64,000 bases of DNA from Cryptomeria japonica (GCF_030272615.1 NC_081406.1:484375900-484439899), one strand, 5' to 3'. Counted from the first letter of the stretch, positions 45,509-58,772 are shown. Program-made: numbers and translations. Notes: a model not told the origin generated them from the letters alone.

Positions 45509-47075
45509 GGGAATAAGAGCAATAGAGTGATGACAAGAAGAAGACTAGAAACTAATGAGGTATGTTTATTTCACAAGTTGAACCGGTATCAGTAATTGAA
45601 GCATGTAAAGATGAATTTTGGTTAAAGGATATGGAAGAAGAATTAGATCAAATTGAGGAAAATAACACATGGACTTTGGTTCCCCAGCCTAAATAAAAAA
45701 TTTATTGGAACTAAATGGGTTTTTAGGAATAAACTGAATGAGGATAGTAAAGTTATAAGGAATAAGGCTAGATTGGTTGGTAAAGGATATTCTTAGAAGG
45801 AAGGAATTGATTATGGAGAAAATTTTGCAGCAGTAGCTAGGATTGAAGCTGTAAGATTATTTCTTGCCTATGCTACTTATAAAAACTACAAGGTTTATTA
45901 GATGGATGTTAAATGTGAATTCTTGAATGGGGATCTTGATGAAGAAGTTTATATTGAGCAACCTGATGGTTTTTCACTATCAGATGATATTAATATGGTT
46001 TGCAGGTTAAGGAAAGTTTTATATGGATTAAAACAAGCACCTAGAGCTTGGTATGCAAGGTTGGATAAATACCTTTTGAAGCTTGGTTTTACTAAGGGCA
46101 GTGTTGATAGTAATTTATATTATAAAATCATTGATGATGATATACTGATTGTTGAAGTATTTGTTGATGACATTATTTTTGGAGGTGAAGATAAATTATG
46201 CATAGAATTTTCTAAGAACATAGAGAAAGAATTTGAGATGTCTATGATTGGTGAGATTAAATTTTTCTTAGGTTTGCAGATTACTCTGACTGACAAAGGT
46301 ATTTTTATATATCAAACTAAGTATGCTAATTAAGGAATTGTTGAAGAAATTTGGTATGGGAGATTATAAACTGGTAAGTACACTTATGGTTACAAGTGAG
46401 AAATTGACAAGGAAAGATGTTTTTGCACCAAGAAATCCTACAAGATACAAATCTATGATTGGAGGTCTACTTTATTTAACTCAGACTAGGCCTGACATTA
46501 TGAATGTTGTTTGTATTGTTTCAAGATTTTAGAGTGATCCTAGAGAAAATCATGAGATAACAGTGAAAAGGATTTTTAGATACTTGCAAGGTACATCAAA
46601 ATATAGTTTGTGGTATTCTAAGGATGATAACTTTACTATATGTGCATATACAGATGCCGATTGGGTTGGAGATGTCGATGACCAGAAAAGTACTTCTAGT
46701 GGAGCTTTCTTTCTTGGAAAGAAGTTGGTTTCATGGATCAACAATAAACAGTCATGTACTTCTTTATCTACTACTGAAGTTGAGTATGTTGCTACTGCTA
46801 CTAATTGTACACAAGTTTTATGGATGAAGCAAATGTTGAAGGATATAAAGGTGGATTGTGATGCACCGGTAGTTATTCACTATGATAACTCTGCTGCTAT
46901 TGATATATCAAAGAATCTAGTATTTTACTCTAAGACAAAGCAAATATCTATCAAGTATAAATTTTTGAAGGAGAAGGTGAAAGAAAATGAAGTTAAACTG
47001 GTTTATGTGGACATTAAAGAACAAATTGCAAATATTTTCACTAACCTTTATCCAAGGAATCATTTGAGTACCTGA
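45509..47075 (+). pseudogene. pol: Copia A pol, part 3: reverse transcriptase and RNase H
   Basis: Resumes the pol gene cut at 13881. RT blocks are GTKWVFRNKLNEDSKV, MDVKCEFLNGDLDEEVYIEQ, VLYGLKQAPRAWYARLDKYL and the catalytic VFVDDIIFGGED near 46158, then MSMIGEIKFFLGLQI. RNase H follows from about 46560 with YTDADWVGDVDDQKSTSSGA, SWINNKQSCTSLSTTEVEY and VIHYDNSAAIDISKN. Breaks are TAG codons near 45795, 45899 and 46530, each where the expected copia residue is Gln, and a stop near 46332 with a frame change. The frame ends at 47075. Homologous minus-strand sequence lies at 7480-9100. Confidence 0.9.
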
Positions 47076-47472
47076 GAGATAGATTGGGGGGTTCTACTCC
47101 TCTAGCATAGACTTGATTGATGTGGTTTGGCATCAGGTAGGTATGCATTATTAAAGATACTATTCATTTCGGTACTGATGTGGGATGCTATTGCTCAGGG
47201 GGAATAGTCAGCTTTGAGATTCAGAGGCTTATGTTTTTCTTTTGATATTTTTGTCATATTTTGGGCATTGATGTCAAAGGGGGAGAGATAATGATGTAAA
47301 AAATAAAATTCAAAACTTTACAGAGATATTATTCAAAGGGAGAGAGACATTGATATTCAGAGCTATATGCGGGAGATTGTTGGTTGTCTTCCACGGGAGG
47401 AGACGTTTGGCATATCTTGGTACTTAGATGTTTTTCACATCTACTGTTACCATCAATACCAAAGGGGGAGAT
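47076..47472 (+). other. Copia A 3' untranslated part and polypurine tract
   Basis: Contains GGGCATTGATGTCAAAGGGGGAGAG near 47262-47287 and, directly before the LTR, CATCAATACCAAAGGGGGAGAT (47451-47472). The second is the functional-type tract; the first may be an auxiliary tract. Confidence 0.8.
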
Positions 47473-47726
47473 TGTTGGCCAATTGGTGGAATTGATTATG
47501 TGTTGCATTGATTTTTTGTCATTGATGTCAACACTAGTTGTTTGGATGCTTTACCGACACCCTTTTGGTCCCGGTAGGTTGAGTAGTTTTTGGTTAACTT
47601 GGATCCGACATGATCTAGTTGACTCTAGTATAATTTGGTGATAGAATTGGCTTGTTCATGATACTCATACTCATATTTGGTCAGTTGGTTTTGGTCTGGT
47701 GATTGGATGATATCCTACTTACTTAG
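47473..47726 (+). repeat. 3' LTR fragment of copia A
   Basis: TGTTGGCCAATTGGTGGAATTG up to CCTACTTACTTAG, matching 3321-3574 of the 5' LTR. The remaining ~950 bases are missing; the sequence switches abruptly to TGTATACACC at 47727. Confidence 0.88.
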
Positions 47727-48556
47727 TGTATACACCTAAAAATGGTCTGAAGATAATTAATTAAATAAGTAATTATTTAATTAACCCCCCTTCCTAATTT
47801 AATTGAATTCATTAGGCAATTTGATTAAATTCTCCCTTTCATCTAATTATTAATAAATCTAAGGATTTATTCATTAAGTTAATTTCAATATTCCCCTTTG
47901 ATTAATTAATTCAAATTAATTAATCCTCCCTCCATTTAAATTCATTTCTTCTAATCTCCTAATTAAATAAAATAAATCAATTTATGAGTTATTGAATATT
48001 AATTAGTCTTCTCCTATTATTTGAATTTTTAAATTCAAATTACCCACATGCCTCCTAACTTCTAACCACCTAACCATCCCTCTAACCTAACCCATTCCAC
48101 CTAACCTTGGTTTTAACCAACCCTATCCTATCTTTCACATTCTTACCTCCTTATCCTAACCTCTTATGGTGTGGATATTCTTCCCTTGAGACACATGGCA
48201 CTCTGGCCACATGTCTCCTCCCTTGGACACTTGTCACCACAGAGATGAGAAGTGTCCCTTCCTCCAACCTCTTATCCAACCTCCTCCAATTTCACCCTTG
48301 CTATCTTCAAACTCAATCTTGACCGTTGATTCCTACCACCTCATCTCATGGGCTTGGAAATCCTATAAATATCCCCCATTTTGGAGTACAAGGTGTTGTC
48401 TTTAAAATCTGATTCCCTTTAACATCCTTAAAATAATATGATTAAACTCAGTGCAGAAGAGACATCAAAGATAAGGAAATTCTCAAGAAAACATATGACA
48501 AGGTTTGATTAAACCTTCTACACTTCGGACTTACTTAGAGCCCAGGTGGGTATACC
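47727..48556 (+). mobile_element. LTR-like sequence TGTATACACC..., interrupting the copia A LTR
   Basis: It begins exactly where the copia LTR breaks. It is AT-rich with repeated AATTAATTAAAT words and CCTATAAATATCCCCC (TATA-like, about 48363). GGTGGGTATACC near 48545 roughly mirrors the TGTATACACC start. These traits fit an LTR with ends TGTATACACC...GGTGTATACA, but no second copy, target duplication or primer site could be matched, so the right limit and type are tentative. Confidence 0.45.
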
Positions 48557-49333
48557 TTTGTGAATTGAATTCACACTTTCAAACATAAACCCACAGCAAA
48601 CCAGTCCAGAAAACCAGTGGATCTATTCACCTTGAAATCAACTGAAAACAAAGAATGGAAATTATACTTAAATTCAGCATCTCGATCAACAAAACATGCA
48701 ATAAACAACTTAAATCAATACTAGTGCCTTATCCAAGGTCACAGAGTCATCTAAACTCAGATAATACTCCTCAAACAAAACATCTTTATGCATCCCGTTG
48801 GCTTGGTTTCTATTAATCCTTTTATATGCCTGACACCTACAAGAATTTATGCATTCCAAATTAAGCTATGATCATCAAAATTCAAAGTCTCTTCCAAAGA
48901 GTTTATTGGTATAAGTGATCCCCGCATCTTTAATTTCCCTCCTAAAGAGAAAAGCTAACGAACACTTCTACTAAAATTGCTTTGCAATTCCATTCAAACA
49001 GAACAACCCTGGATTATTCAGAATGAAAACAGTAAACAAATTGTAAACTTACTTGAAGACAACACAAAGCTTCACTCAAAACCGATGTTCTATATATTGA
49101 TATTAAGTTTCAAGAAATATTACAAGAAGTTTTTGAATATTCTCCATTAGACTTAGAAAAGCTCAGATAAATTTCTGCAGCATTTTCTTACAATTCTTTT
49201 GCGACCCCTTTTTCTCTAGTCCTGGTATCCATTTATAACAACATGGATGCACAAAGCTTTGGACTTCTCGAGGAGAGTTTGTTACAATCATTTCTTTCAA
49301 AATAAAGAGGTTACAAGCTTTTCGCAAAAGCAG
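48557..49333. other. Region 3' of ORF X copy 1
   Basis: Non-coding sequence between the LTR-like segment and the end of the minus-strand ORF X. It may be the 3' untranslated part of the ORF X element. No polypurine tract or LTR end found. Confidence 0.4.
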
Positions 49334-52300
49334 TTACAAGCTCTTTTCGGCCTCTGCAGTTTCTTCAACAGGTTGTCCATTTGCAACCTCTTCTACCTTT
49401 TCAGGGGTGCTCTCCAACTATTCTGGATCATGGGTGGAATATTTAGTTATCCACTCATCATACACCTCTTCTGTTAGCCATGAGAAATTAATCACTTTAT
49501 CCTTAGTTTTAGTCAACCTTTTCCAAGAATTTCTCATTTTGTTGACTTCTGAATTAAGAAAACCATAATGTGACTTAATTTTCTCTATCTCTTGTATTGT
49601 CAAAACAAAGAAAGAAGCATCATCTAGATCAATAATTCCTTTAACTCTTGTTGACAATTTAGCTTCTATCTCCTTAAGCCACATCTGTTTGTCCTTTAAT
49701 TGATCCGGGCTAGCAAAAACTCCTAGGAGCAACTCAAAAACTTGATCAGTGTACTCCTTTTTGCACAAATTTACCTTCCTATCAACATTATCCACCTCTG
49801 CTGCTAATTGTACTAAGACTTTAGCGACATCAGAAGTGGATTTAATGATGGGATTGGCCCTTGCTTCATCGCAGGATACACACATAAACTCTAAATCTTG
49901 CTCCCTAGGCCTCCATTTGTCAAAAATAGGTGTCAAAATGGCCTTATCTCTCCTGAGCTCATTCCATATATCCATAATTTTACCTACATTGTTGTAGAGA
50001 AATGAGGCATTTATTGTATCTGCAAAACTGGAAATTGTAACCCTTACTCTCTCCTCATACTTCTTTGCATATAAGGCCTGAGCTTGTTTCAAGTTTTCTA
50101 ATTCTTGAGGAGTAATTTTAACCATTTGAGAGCTAGAGGGTGCTGGAGATGGCAGAAACTCAATAATAGGGCTAGTAGGTGGAGGTCTTGTAGGAGAAGA
50201 GGAGATCATCAGTGTTGAAAACTCACCTTGATGGTATTGTCTAGTCAACTAGCTTTGCAGCTTGGCAATGATGATATCCTTACCTCTTACCTCCTCCTTG
50301 GCATTGTTATAGGCCTTCAAAACTATTTCCAACTTGACTTGGAGGGCCTCTTTCTCTTTGGCTTCCTTCTCTGCTACTGCAACACTAAATTTTGCAATCT
50401 CTAACACAGTGCTAGCAGCTTCCACTACCTTTGTACTCTGCACTCTCTTCACCATCATCCCACCAAGGTAACTTGACCCAGGGGTGTCTTTGCTTTTCTT
50501 ACTCTCATTTCTCTTGAGAGACCACATGACGAGTGCAACATTATCTTTATTGAAAGTAATCCCCTCCATGGGTTTAGTCTCTTTTCTCACTACATCTAGT
50601 ACCAGGGCATCTGATATATCCCTTTCGGGTAAAATAAGCACTCCACCTTGTGCTACCATATCTCTTCCCTGATCAAGGGTGATGTTTTTGAATTCTTCCA
50701 TCATCTCTTGCTTTATTTCCTCTTCTACCAGGGCTGGATCTTTATTAGGCTGCTCAACCTTCCTCTTTTCACATCTAGCATTATATTTATCTATGTGTTG
50801 TTGCCATATGAACTGCATAAATTCTTCTGATGTGACAAAATTGTTATCAACTAAGAAGGCATTAGTTGCCTACTTTATCTCAGGATCCCATTCCTGGCCT
50901 TTGAGTTCAGTGGTAGTGATATCCATTTCAGTAGAAATGGGTTCTTCTGGCATTCCTTCCTCCACTTCATCATAAGTGTAGGCAATTTCCCCTAGACTAC
51001 CTAACTGCAGGAGTTGCTCAGCTGCTGCTTGCTCATTTCCTATATGGATAGGGGAATGGGATGGGGAATACAAAGGTGTATCTGATTGTACTTCTTTCCC
51101 TACCCTTTGCTTCTTTGGGCTTTCTTGGATGTCAATGACATCTTGTATCTTCCTCTTTCCTTTGGAGGTAGAGGGCTCCCCTGTTGTAGGCATCAGCACA
51201 CTATAACTAGATTTCTTATGCAGTGTATAATCACCAGGAGGGATTGCTTTGCTGGAAGCTAACCTACTTAAGATCATTCTCACCTTTTCAGGGTTGCTTT
51301 TGATTACAGCTTCCCTCTTCTCCTTCAGGGTCTGCATCACATCTTCAAAGAAAACAATTAAAAACTTTATTTTCTCCTCCAGAGGGAAAAAGCTAGACAA
51401 TGGGTCATAGCTAGCATCAAACTGATGCACAAAATCCAAGGCTTTCTTATAAGCCACCCACTTCTCTTTCCTTAGCTCCTGCTCATCTAGATCAAACTCA
51501 TTTCTAATGAGGTCTTCAGGAAACTGGAATTGATGAGGCCTACCTCTGCATTTTGCCTTCTTTCTAAACATACCGTTGAAGAAGTCTTCTAGATTAGCAC
51601 ACCTGGACACTGCAGTGGACAAATGATAAGGCTTGAGGAAATCCTCAAAGCAATTCCAACCTCCCTTTGTTATTACAAATTGGTGGGCTATGGTAGCTGC
51701 AGGGAAAATAGTCCCTTTACCCCTGCCTGTCAACTCTGCCTCTTGTAAACCACCAATTTGTCTAAGGATCTCTGCAATTCCCACTTTGAGAGGGACCTGG
51801 TAAGGTAGCAAAAATGGGGTGCCTCTAAAACCAAACACTCTGAAAACTGTTGAGACTAGATACAAGTAAATGTCACCTCAGTTATGAACAATTTTTATGT
51901 TCTCTGCGAATTCTTTTGGTCTTATGAATTCCAGAAGAATTTTGGGGATTCTTGGGTTCTCAGAGTAGAGGAGAGTCCTTATCTTGGATGCAAAATATTT
52001 ATCAAACTTCAAAAAACTGGCATCCTCTCTATCCCATGACAACACAGTACTCCATAATTGTACTAGCATTTTTTCTCCTTCTTTCTCCTTAACAAGGTCC
52101 AGTCCACTAGCAAAGTAATCACCACCTTTGAAAAGAAAAAGATGCATCAGGAGTGAATACCATCTGAAAGGCCTATCCACCTTTCCATTCTTGATTCCTA
52201 TTAACCCTCCATGGATAGAATCAGCAATGAAAGAGGCATAATCAAATGTAATTGCAAGAAAAGGATTCAAAATCTGAGCAATCATTAACAAGTAATGATT

Positions 52301-52975
52301 TGACATATTTGCTTCAACATCTTCTCCCAAAACTTGGTAGAGTGCCCAACACATGCCTTTAGCCCTCAGGGTGAACATACTTAATGAAAAGGGCTCTTGT
52401 GTGTTGGGTCCTACAACTGTTAACCCACCTATCTTCACAAAAAACTCCTTGAGAGGCCTGTTACTGAGATGACTCCTCTGTGCACTGTAAATTTGGGCTA
52501 ATGATGTGAAATTTATAGGTTCTAGAAAATTGGTGAACTCATTAAGCCCAAATGCTTTCCTGAATTCTTCAACATTAATCTCAACAAGGGTTTTCCCATT
52601 TATATCCCGAATGCTTCTTGTGACTAGATCATAGTTGAGCGCAATTTGGGTCAATAGATCTATGTCCATAAATACCCCTGGGACTACCAATTTTCCAACA
52701 TCTAATTCCCAAATACTGTTTTGCGGGGCCAGAGAATTTCTCATTCCAAATCCAATCTTAAATAACCCCAACCAAGACAATCCAACCTGTGGGTCTCTCA
52801 ACCAGTTACCCTTGTCATACAGTCCCTCTCCTATCTTTAAACGGGGAGCCTTAGGCACTAATTCTTTTGCCTTTGATGCGTGATTAGTTGACAATGTCAA
52901 CTGCTCTAAAAAATCATCACAGACACTCCTTTCTGAATAATTAACTTTGCCAGAAAATTCTCTTTTAGGAGCCAT
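49334..52975 (-). pseudogene. ORF X copy 1: unrecognised 1,213-codon protein
   Basis: From the ATG at 52975 (MAPKREFSGKVNYSE) the minus strand keeps one frame to TAA at 49336-49334, broken only by four single stops: TGA at 51878 and TAG at 50870, 50249 and 49418. Copy 2 reads through the first three positions with Trp, Gln and Gln. Residues 1-550 appear globular (WELDVGKLVVPGVFMD, FRKAFGLNEFTNFLEP, RIPKILLEFIRPKEF, VFRVFGFRGTPFLLPYQ). Around residue 640 there is a basic bipartite segment (SKGKRKIQDV ... SPKKQRVGKE), nuclear-signal-like. The rest is helical and coiled-coil-like. No polymerase, integrase, protease or zinc-knuckle motif is visible. It most likely belongs to a large non-autonomous retroelement, because two copies with shared flanks occur here, but I do not recognise the family. 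Confidence 0.7.
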
Positions 52976-54930
52976 TTAGAAAACATAAGAGATGAATACC
53001 ACTCTTAAACAATCCTGTGACGAATCAATTATCCTATCTAAAACACATCACACAGGAATTGCTACACAAGAATATGAGAAAACCTGTTCTTGACTTGAAG
53101 GAATTTGCTCTGCAACTGAATTGACTTGCTCTGTACCTGAAGAAAAAAGCTCTACATCCGCTCCTCTGCAAAATTCTTTAAAAGATATCTTCACCCGGTT
53201 GATAGGAAATCAAATATTGTACTCAGGGCCTTAACTACAACATTGATTCCGCATGCTTCGGCCGTCCCTTCAAAATTGAATTCATATGAGAATTCATATT
53301 TTTCACTCCAACGGGTCACAACATTCCTACAAGTGTTTCATTTTGCTCTTTCGCAACTTTGCGAAGCATAGGTATCGGGCAACTTGGTCCTGTGAAATAG
53401 CGCCGACCGTCCGATCAAAAGAAACTTGATCGAGCGTTAGATTAACTAACAGTTTTGGCTCCATGCTGGGTCCCACTTCTCTATTGGCTATATGATACCA
53501 CATGGCACTCAACCATTGGCCTTGAAATTTCCTTCGCATTCAAGTTAATACTGGCTGCGTGTCTTTCTTTTATACCGCCGGTTCCACCTTGGCGGGCCCA
53601 CAACTTTCTTCTTAGACCACGTGTCGCCGGACACGTGGACGACTCTCATGACATGACACATGGACGGCTCTCATTCACTCTCGCTATTTCACGGGGTATA
53701 AAGAATGAGCATCTTACCCTTGTGAAATAGTGTGGGCCGTCAGATCATCTTTTAAATTGATCGGCATATAACCGTCTAAAAAGGCTTACGGGAGTGGTGG
53801 GCCCACTGACTCACTGTGAACACCTGGCGTCCAGTCACCTTCAGAGCTGACTTTTCACTTTTTCATACACCGAAAGAAAGCCATTGGGCCCCAACAAACT
53901 CTTGATAGCTGTATCCGCTCCTCTGCAAAATTCTTTAAAAGATATCTTCACCCAGTTGATAGGAAATCAAATATTGTACTCAGGGCCTTAACTACAACAT
54001 TGATTCCACATGCTTCAGCCGTCCCTTCAAAATTGAATTCATATGAGAATTCATATTTTTCGCTCCAACGGGTCACAACATTCCTGCAAGTGTTTCATTT
54101 TTCTCTTTCGCAACTTCGCAAAGCATAACTATCGGGCAGCTTGGTCCTGCAAAATAGCGCCGACCGTCCGATCAAAAGAAACTTGATTGAGCGTTAGATT
54201 AACTAACAGTTTTGGCTCCACGTTGGGTCCCGCTTCTCTATTGGCTATATGATACCACGTGGCACTCAACCATTGGCCTTGAAATTTCCTTCGCATTCAA
54301 CTTAATACTGGCCGCATGTCTTTCTTTTATACTACCGGTTCCACCTTGGCGGGCCCACAACTTTCTTCTTAGACCACGTGTCACCGGACACGTGGATGAC
54401 TCTCACGACACGACACGTGGATGGCTCTCATTCACTGTCGCTATTTCATAGGGTATAAAGAATGAGCATCTTACCCTTGCGAAATAGCACAGGCCGTCAG
54501 ATCATCTTTTAAATTGATTGGCATATAACCATCTGAAAAGGCTTACGGGAGTGGTGGGCCCGCTGACTCACTGTGAACACCTGGCGTCTAGTCACCTTCG
54601 AAGCTGACTTGTCACTTTTTCATTTGCCGAGAGAAAGCCACAGGGCCTCAATTTATTCTTGACAAATGTACCCGCCAGGTCATCTCCTAACTACGACCTG
54701 ACTCACCTCTGGGACCCGCTGACTATTGTGACTTGTGCCGCATGCCACCATTTTACTCGCTATCATCAACCAGCTAGACCGTCTATGTGGCATGCCATGT
54801 CATTTTCACAACTTCATTGGTTTTAAACTATGTGCAACTTTGCCTAGCAAAATAGCGCAAGCCATAGATCCATCTATGAGATGCGCACTAGTTATTGAGC
54901 CCGACAACTTTAGGAGAAAAACATATAAGG
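52976..54930 (-). repeat. Repeat-rich upstream region of ORF X copy 1
   Basis: A direct duplication with a 757-base period: CTCCTCTGCAAAATTC at 53161 and again at 53918, continuing through GTCCGATCAAAAGAAAC and GGGTATAAAGAATGAGC to about 54674. Within it, cassettes of the form GAAATAGCG...GCCGTC(C/A)GATCA recur. The whole region is the reverse-complement relative of about 59150-61087, for example the stretches around 54570-54860 and 59590-59860. It lies just upstream of ORF X on its coding side, so it is probably the promoter and leader, or an LTR, of the ORF X element. Confidence 0.75.
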
Positions 54931-55672
54931 CATAAATTTTTTTATTAATTAACATGACCGCCTAGGCAAACAACAAGGGGGGACACTTCCTACGACCCCA
55001 TGACCCATTAGCTAAGTGAATAAAGTAACGAAAGATTAGAAACTAGAGGGTTTAAAACAAACACAAGAGGATCTAAAATCAAAAACCCTTAAACCCTTGA
55101 GGTCTAGAACAAAGCTGAAGCATTTGAAACTGCATCCTATTCAAAAATTCAACAAACCATAGCCAATCATGGGAAAAGAAAAGCCCATTTTTAATCAGTG
55201 ATAACACAAGGGATCCCATCTCATTATCAATTTAGGCATTGTTACTATAGGCATATCATTTGAGAATTGTTATTATAGGAAATTGCATCTTAGATTTAGC
55301 TTAATTTGATCTTTTTCTAGCATAATTGTTGAATCATGTAGCTTAATCAATATCTTTTCTAGCTTAATTGCATCATCATCATAGCTTAATCATGCATATC
55401 ATTAGCTTGATTAGTCTCTTGGATAAATCTAGCTTAATCAATCTCATCTTTGCATATCATTATCATTTCAAATCCTCCATCTAGGTGTAGTCAAGTCACT
55501 ATGATTGCTTATCCAGATCTGAGAGAAAATCCACACTCGCACCTCTTAGGAGGTGATAGGTCACTTTGTCATGGTTCATCTTTCATTTGCTTCTTATTTT
55601 CTAACCATGATTGTAATGATCTATTGAGTGTTTGTGTTGCAGCTGTAGGTATCACACTTCATAGGCACAACA
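54931..55672 (+). repeat. Probable LTR of a Ty3/gypsy (Tat-like) element
   Basis: AT-rich sequence with repeated (T)AGCTTAAT(C/T) words, ending ...ATAGGCACAACA directly before a gypsy-type primer site. The right end is supported by the PBS. The left end is not defined, and no second LTR was found. Confidence 0.5.
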
Positions 55673-55676
55673 GTTT

Positions 55677-55692
55677 GGTGCCCACTGTGGGG
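55677..55692 (+). other. Primer binding site of Tat/Ogre-like type
   Basis: GGTGCCCACTGTGGGG, one or two bases from the GGCGCCCACCGTGGGGC site known from Tat/Ogre-lineage gypsy elements. The tRNA identity cannot be checked here. Confidence 0.7.
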
Positions 55693-57931
55693 CTGAAAAT
55701 CTCATTTTTGACCTCTTAACATCATCAAATTTTCAATCTAGTAGGTTTCTGGTCGGGCCTGATTTAGAATTTTGTACGAGTTCCCTTTTTGTCTCATACA
55801 AGTTCCTTTGTGTCCTCCTACGAGCAGGTGAGAATTATCGTACGATCAGGTGAGAATTGTCGTATAGAATTCTATTTCAGTGTTTTCAAAATAGATGGCA
55901 TTTTAGGGTTTTCAAGCTTCAATTTGATTGTTACTAATGCTAACCCTGGTCTGTTTGTGAGTTTTTCGGTAGACTAACTGGTTTTTCCAGGATGATTGTC
56001 AAAGATTATGCTTGTCAAAGCTTCATTTCATCCAAACATCATGACTACTAACATATCTTGTTTCAGCAGGTTGCTTAGGAGGACTCAACCAAACTTTATG
56101 TCTTCCTTAAATTTTCTAGGCACACTTATTTTGCTAATGGAAAAGAACAAACATGTATTATGTGTTTTGATGATAGGCGAGTATGCTCTCACCTTTCTTA
56201 GGTGATAAAAAAGGTAGACTCATCTTTTTCTTTCAATAGTGCATATCTTTAGCGGGCCTGCCCTCTCGAGGAGCCTATAAGGCCAAATCCATTAAGGCCG
56301 GTGAGAGGGGAACGACCCAAGTGGGAATGGCTAACACCAAGTACTCCAACCCACAATAAAATAAACATGATTTGATGAAAATCAAGTCAACAATAGTGCT
56401 CGGGAATAGCTCTCCTTCGTACCTTCGGGTATATCAAACCTTGGTTTTCAAGGCTGGGAGACCTCTTAATTAAGATTATACCTTGGTGCGCCAAATGAAT
56501 CCCTTACTAGTTCCAATTAAAATTAGAAGCTACCCGATTCACCTCCAAAAGGGGGATAATCTTTTTGCAAGAGAGATATTAACTCTCCCAAGGCACTTGC
56601 CATATTGTGCCCCCATTAGTGTTTGGAATCAAATAATACAGCGTTAAGAATCCATTGCATGAGACTCAGCGGTCGTATTTTGATTAGCTATTGGGTGTGT
56701 ACCTAAGTTTGCAAGCAAAGGTTTTCTCTCTCAACCAACTTCCTTAGGTAGCATACTGTTCTTGAGGTCACTTATCATATCACGTGTTTGTTGTGTCTTT
56801 GTCCCTAAAACTAAAAATTAGACATCTAAAAAACTCGAAAACAGAAGCAAAACATCAAGCTTCACTGATAAAAAAAAATTTCCAAACAAATTTTTTGTCT
56901 TTGTTTTGTCTTCTATTGTATGAGTTTGTTAGTTTGTCGTACGAGGCATTTAGTTTATCGTTTGGTCCAGTGAGAATTGTCATACTAGTTAGATTAGTAA
57001 AGAAATTTATGTCATCTTTCATCGTCTGGTCTAGTGGGAATTGTCGTACAAGTCATCTTAGTAGAGAATTTTGTGTCATCTTTTGTTGTCTGGTTCTGTG
57101 AGAAAGCTCGTACAAGTTTATATCTTCTGTCATGCAAGGTTTGTAGTTTGTCGAATGAGCCTGTCTAAGTTGTCGTTTGAGGCTATATAATTTGTCATAT
57201 GAATTTATGTCTCTGTCTGTCTAGCACTATCCTCTTGCATGTCTTTTTCAGATTTGTCATATTTGCTTGGTCAGTTTACAGTGAGCATAAACACCTGTTA
57301 TCTGTCATTATGTGCCTAGATTGTCTTCTTGGCTCACTTGGTCAAGTTATCATCTATCAAATCAGACTCTAGAAATAGACACCTCAAGATTTTCAAGTAT
57401 TCACCTTCAACAAGTTCAAGATCTAAACATCTCAGAGTGCATTATCACCCTCTTTGATAAACTGATCACTCAAAACATAGTTTCTCATCATGATCTATCA
57501 TCCTCTATCACGAAACTACAACGTTTGGTCAGGACAACCTTGTCCCACATTGAAAGATATATTGTTCCTATTGGACTTCATTTTTATCAAAATTATAATC
57601 ATTGCACTCCAAAACTGAAGATCGAAAAACTTGCAAACTTTCAAACACTTGAATCATCTTTTCGTGTCATATCACTCTATCACATTAACATTGATAGTTT
57701 ATCACTTATCAAAATAACTTTTGGACAATCGAATCCTAGAACAATATCTAACACATGTGTATGCCTTTTTTAACTAGAGAGCATAGATGGAAGATCATAG
57801 AGATAGAAATAGAAACATTCAAAATAGCTGAACATCATATCAACATGACACAGCAAAGAAAAATACAAGAAGAAGACATAACAAGCCAACATATCAAAGC
57901 AATCAAACAAGTCCAAAATTGAAATCCAACT
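55693..57931 (+). other. Leader and worn gag region of the gypsy remnant
   Basis: A GTGAGAATTGTCGTAC-like word recurs (about 55828, 55850, 56970 and 57038), with a ~70-base loose repeat at about 56960-57110. No Gag motif is clear, and stops are frequent. The direction follows from the PBS on the left and the protease on the right. Confidence 0.5.
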
Positions 57932-58772
57932 ATGTCAAAATCTCACAAGGATTTAAATACATCTGCAAAGAAAGGTGGCTCTTTTATGCAACTCTTAAAG
58001 AGATCCCTAAATGATTTTGCTAAAGAAGATCAAAATCGTGCACCTATGTCTAGCAATGGTTCATTCCCCCATAAACAAATTGACTCTCCAAAGGCATCTA
58101 TTCCTACACCTCTTGAAAACTTGCAATAATCTTCCATAGCATCCTCACCAAATAATATACCCATCAAACCTATTTGAGAGGATCCTATTCAAAGCTCATG
58201 TCCTTCATATCCAAGCATTGATTCCTTGCAACATCCTCATAATGCTCCCTTTCAAATTGAAGTCCTCATTCATAGAACTCTCGTTAAACGTGTCCTAATA
58301 GATGGGGGAGTTGGCTTAAACATTTTCTCTTTGAGTCTTGTCCATGCTCTAGGTTATTTTGAAGATGACGTTGATCCCCCAAAAAAGAAAAAAATCAAAG
58401 CTTATGATGAAGAAGAGCATTCCTCTAGAGGAATTGTGGTATTACCCATTAGAGTGGGACCTTTGCAAAAAGACATAGCATGCCAAGTTCTAGACTTGGA
58501 CTTACCATACAACATACTCTTAGGAAGACCATGGATACATGACATATAGGCTATTCCATCAACATGTCATCAGTGCCTAAAATTTCCATACAATGGGAAG
58601 GAAATCACGATCTCAGCATACTCAAATCCATTGCAGTGTTGAAGTAATCTAAAACCAGCTCAAGAGGTCATTGTTTCACATAATAGAGAGGCAACATCTT
58701 CAAGCACACAATCCAAGGGACAATCATTTGCATCAATTTTGTCAAGCATAGAAAAAAAATGTAGCTAAGAGA
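57932..58772 (+). pseudogene. Ty3/gypsy gag end and aspartic protease fragment
   Basis: One frame runs from 57932 to about 58772 with stops near 58127, 58175, 58547 and 58640. The protease core reads VLIDGGVGLNIFSLSLVHALG (active-site D-G-G), then VVLPIRVGPLQKDIACQVLDL and LPYNILLGRPWIHDI, and CHQCLKFPYNGKEITI. These are characteristic of the retropepsin of plant Tat-like gypsy elements. Reverse transcriptase, RNase H and integrase are absent: the sequence leaves the element soon after 58770. It lies in the spacer between the two ORF X copies. Confidence 0.8.

Noticed and set aside
47727-54930. Treating 47727-48556 as the 3' LTR of the ORF X element
   Set aside because: It shows no visible similarity to the region upstream of ORF X, and the apparent TATA box points to the opposite direction.
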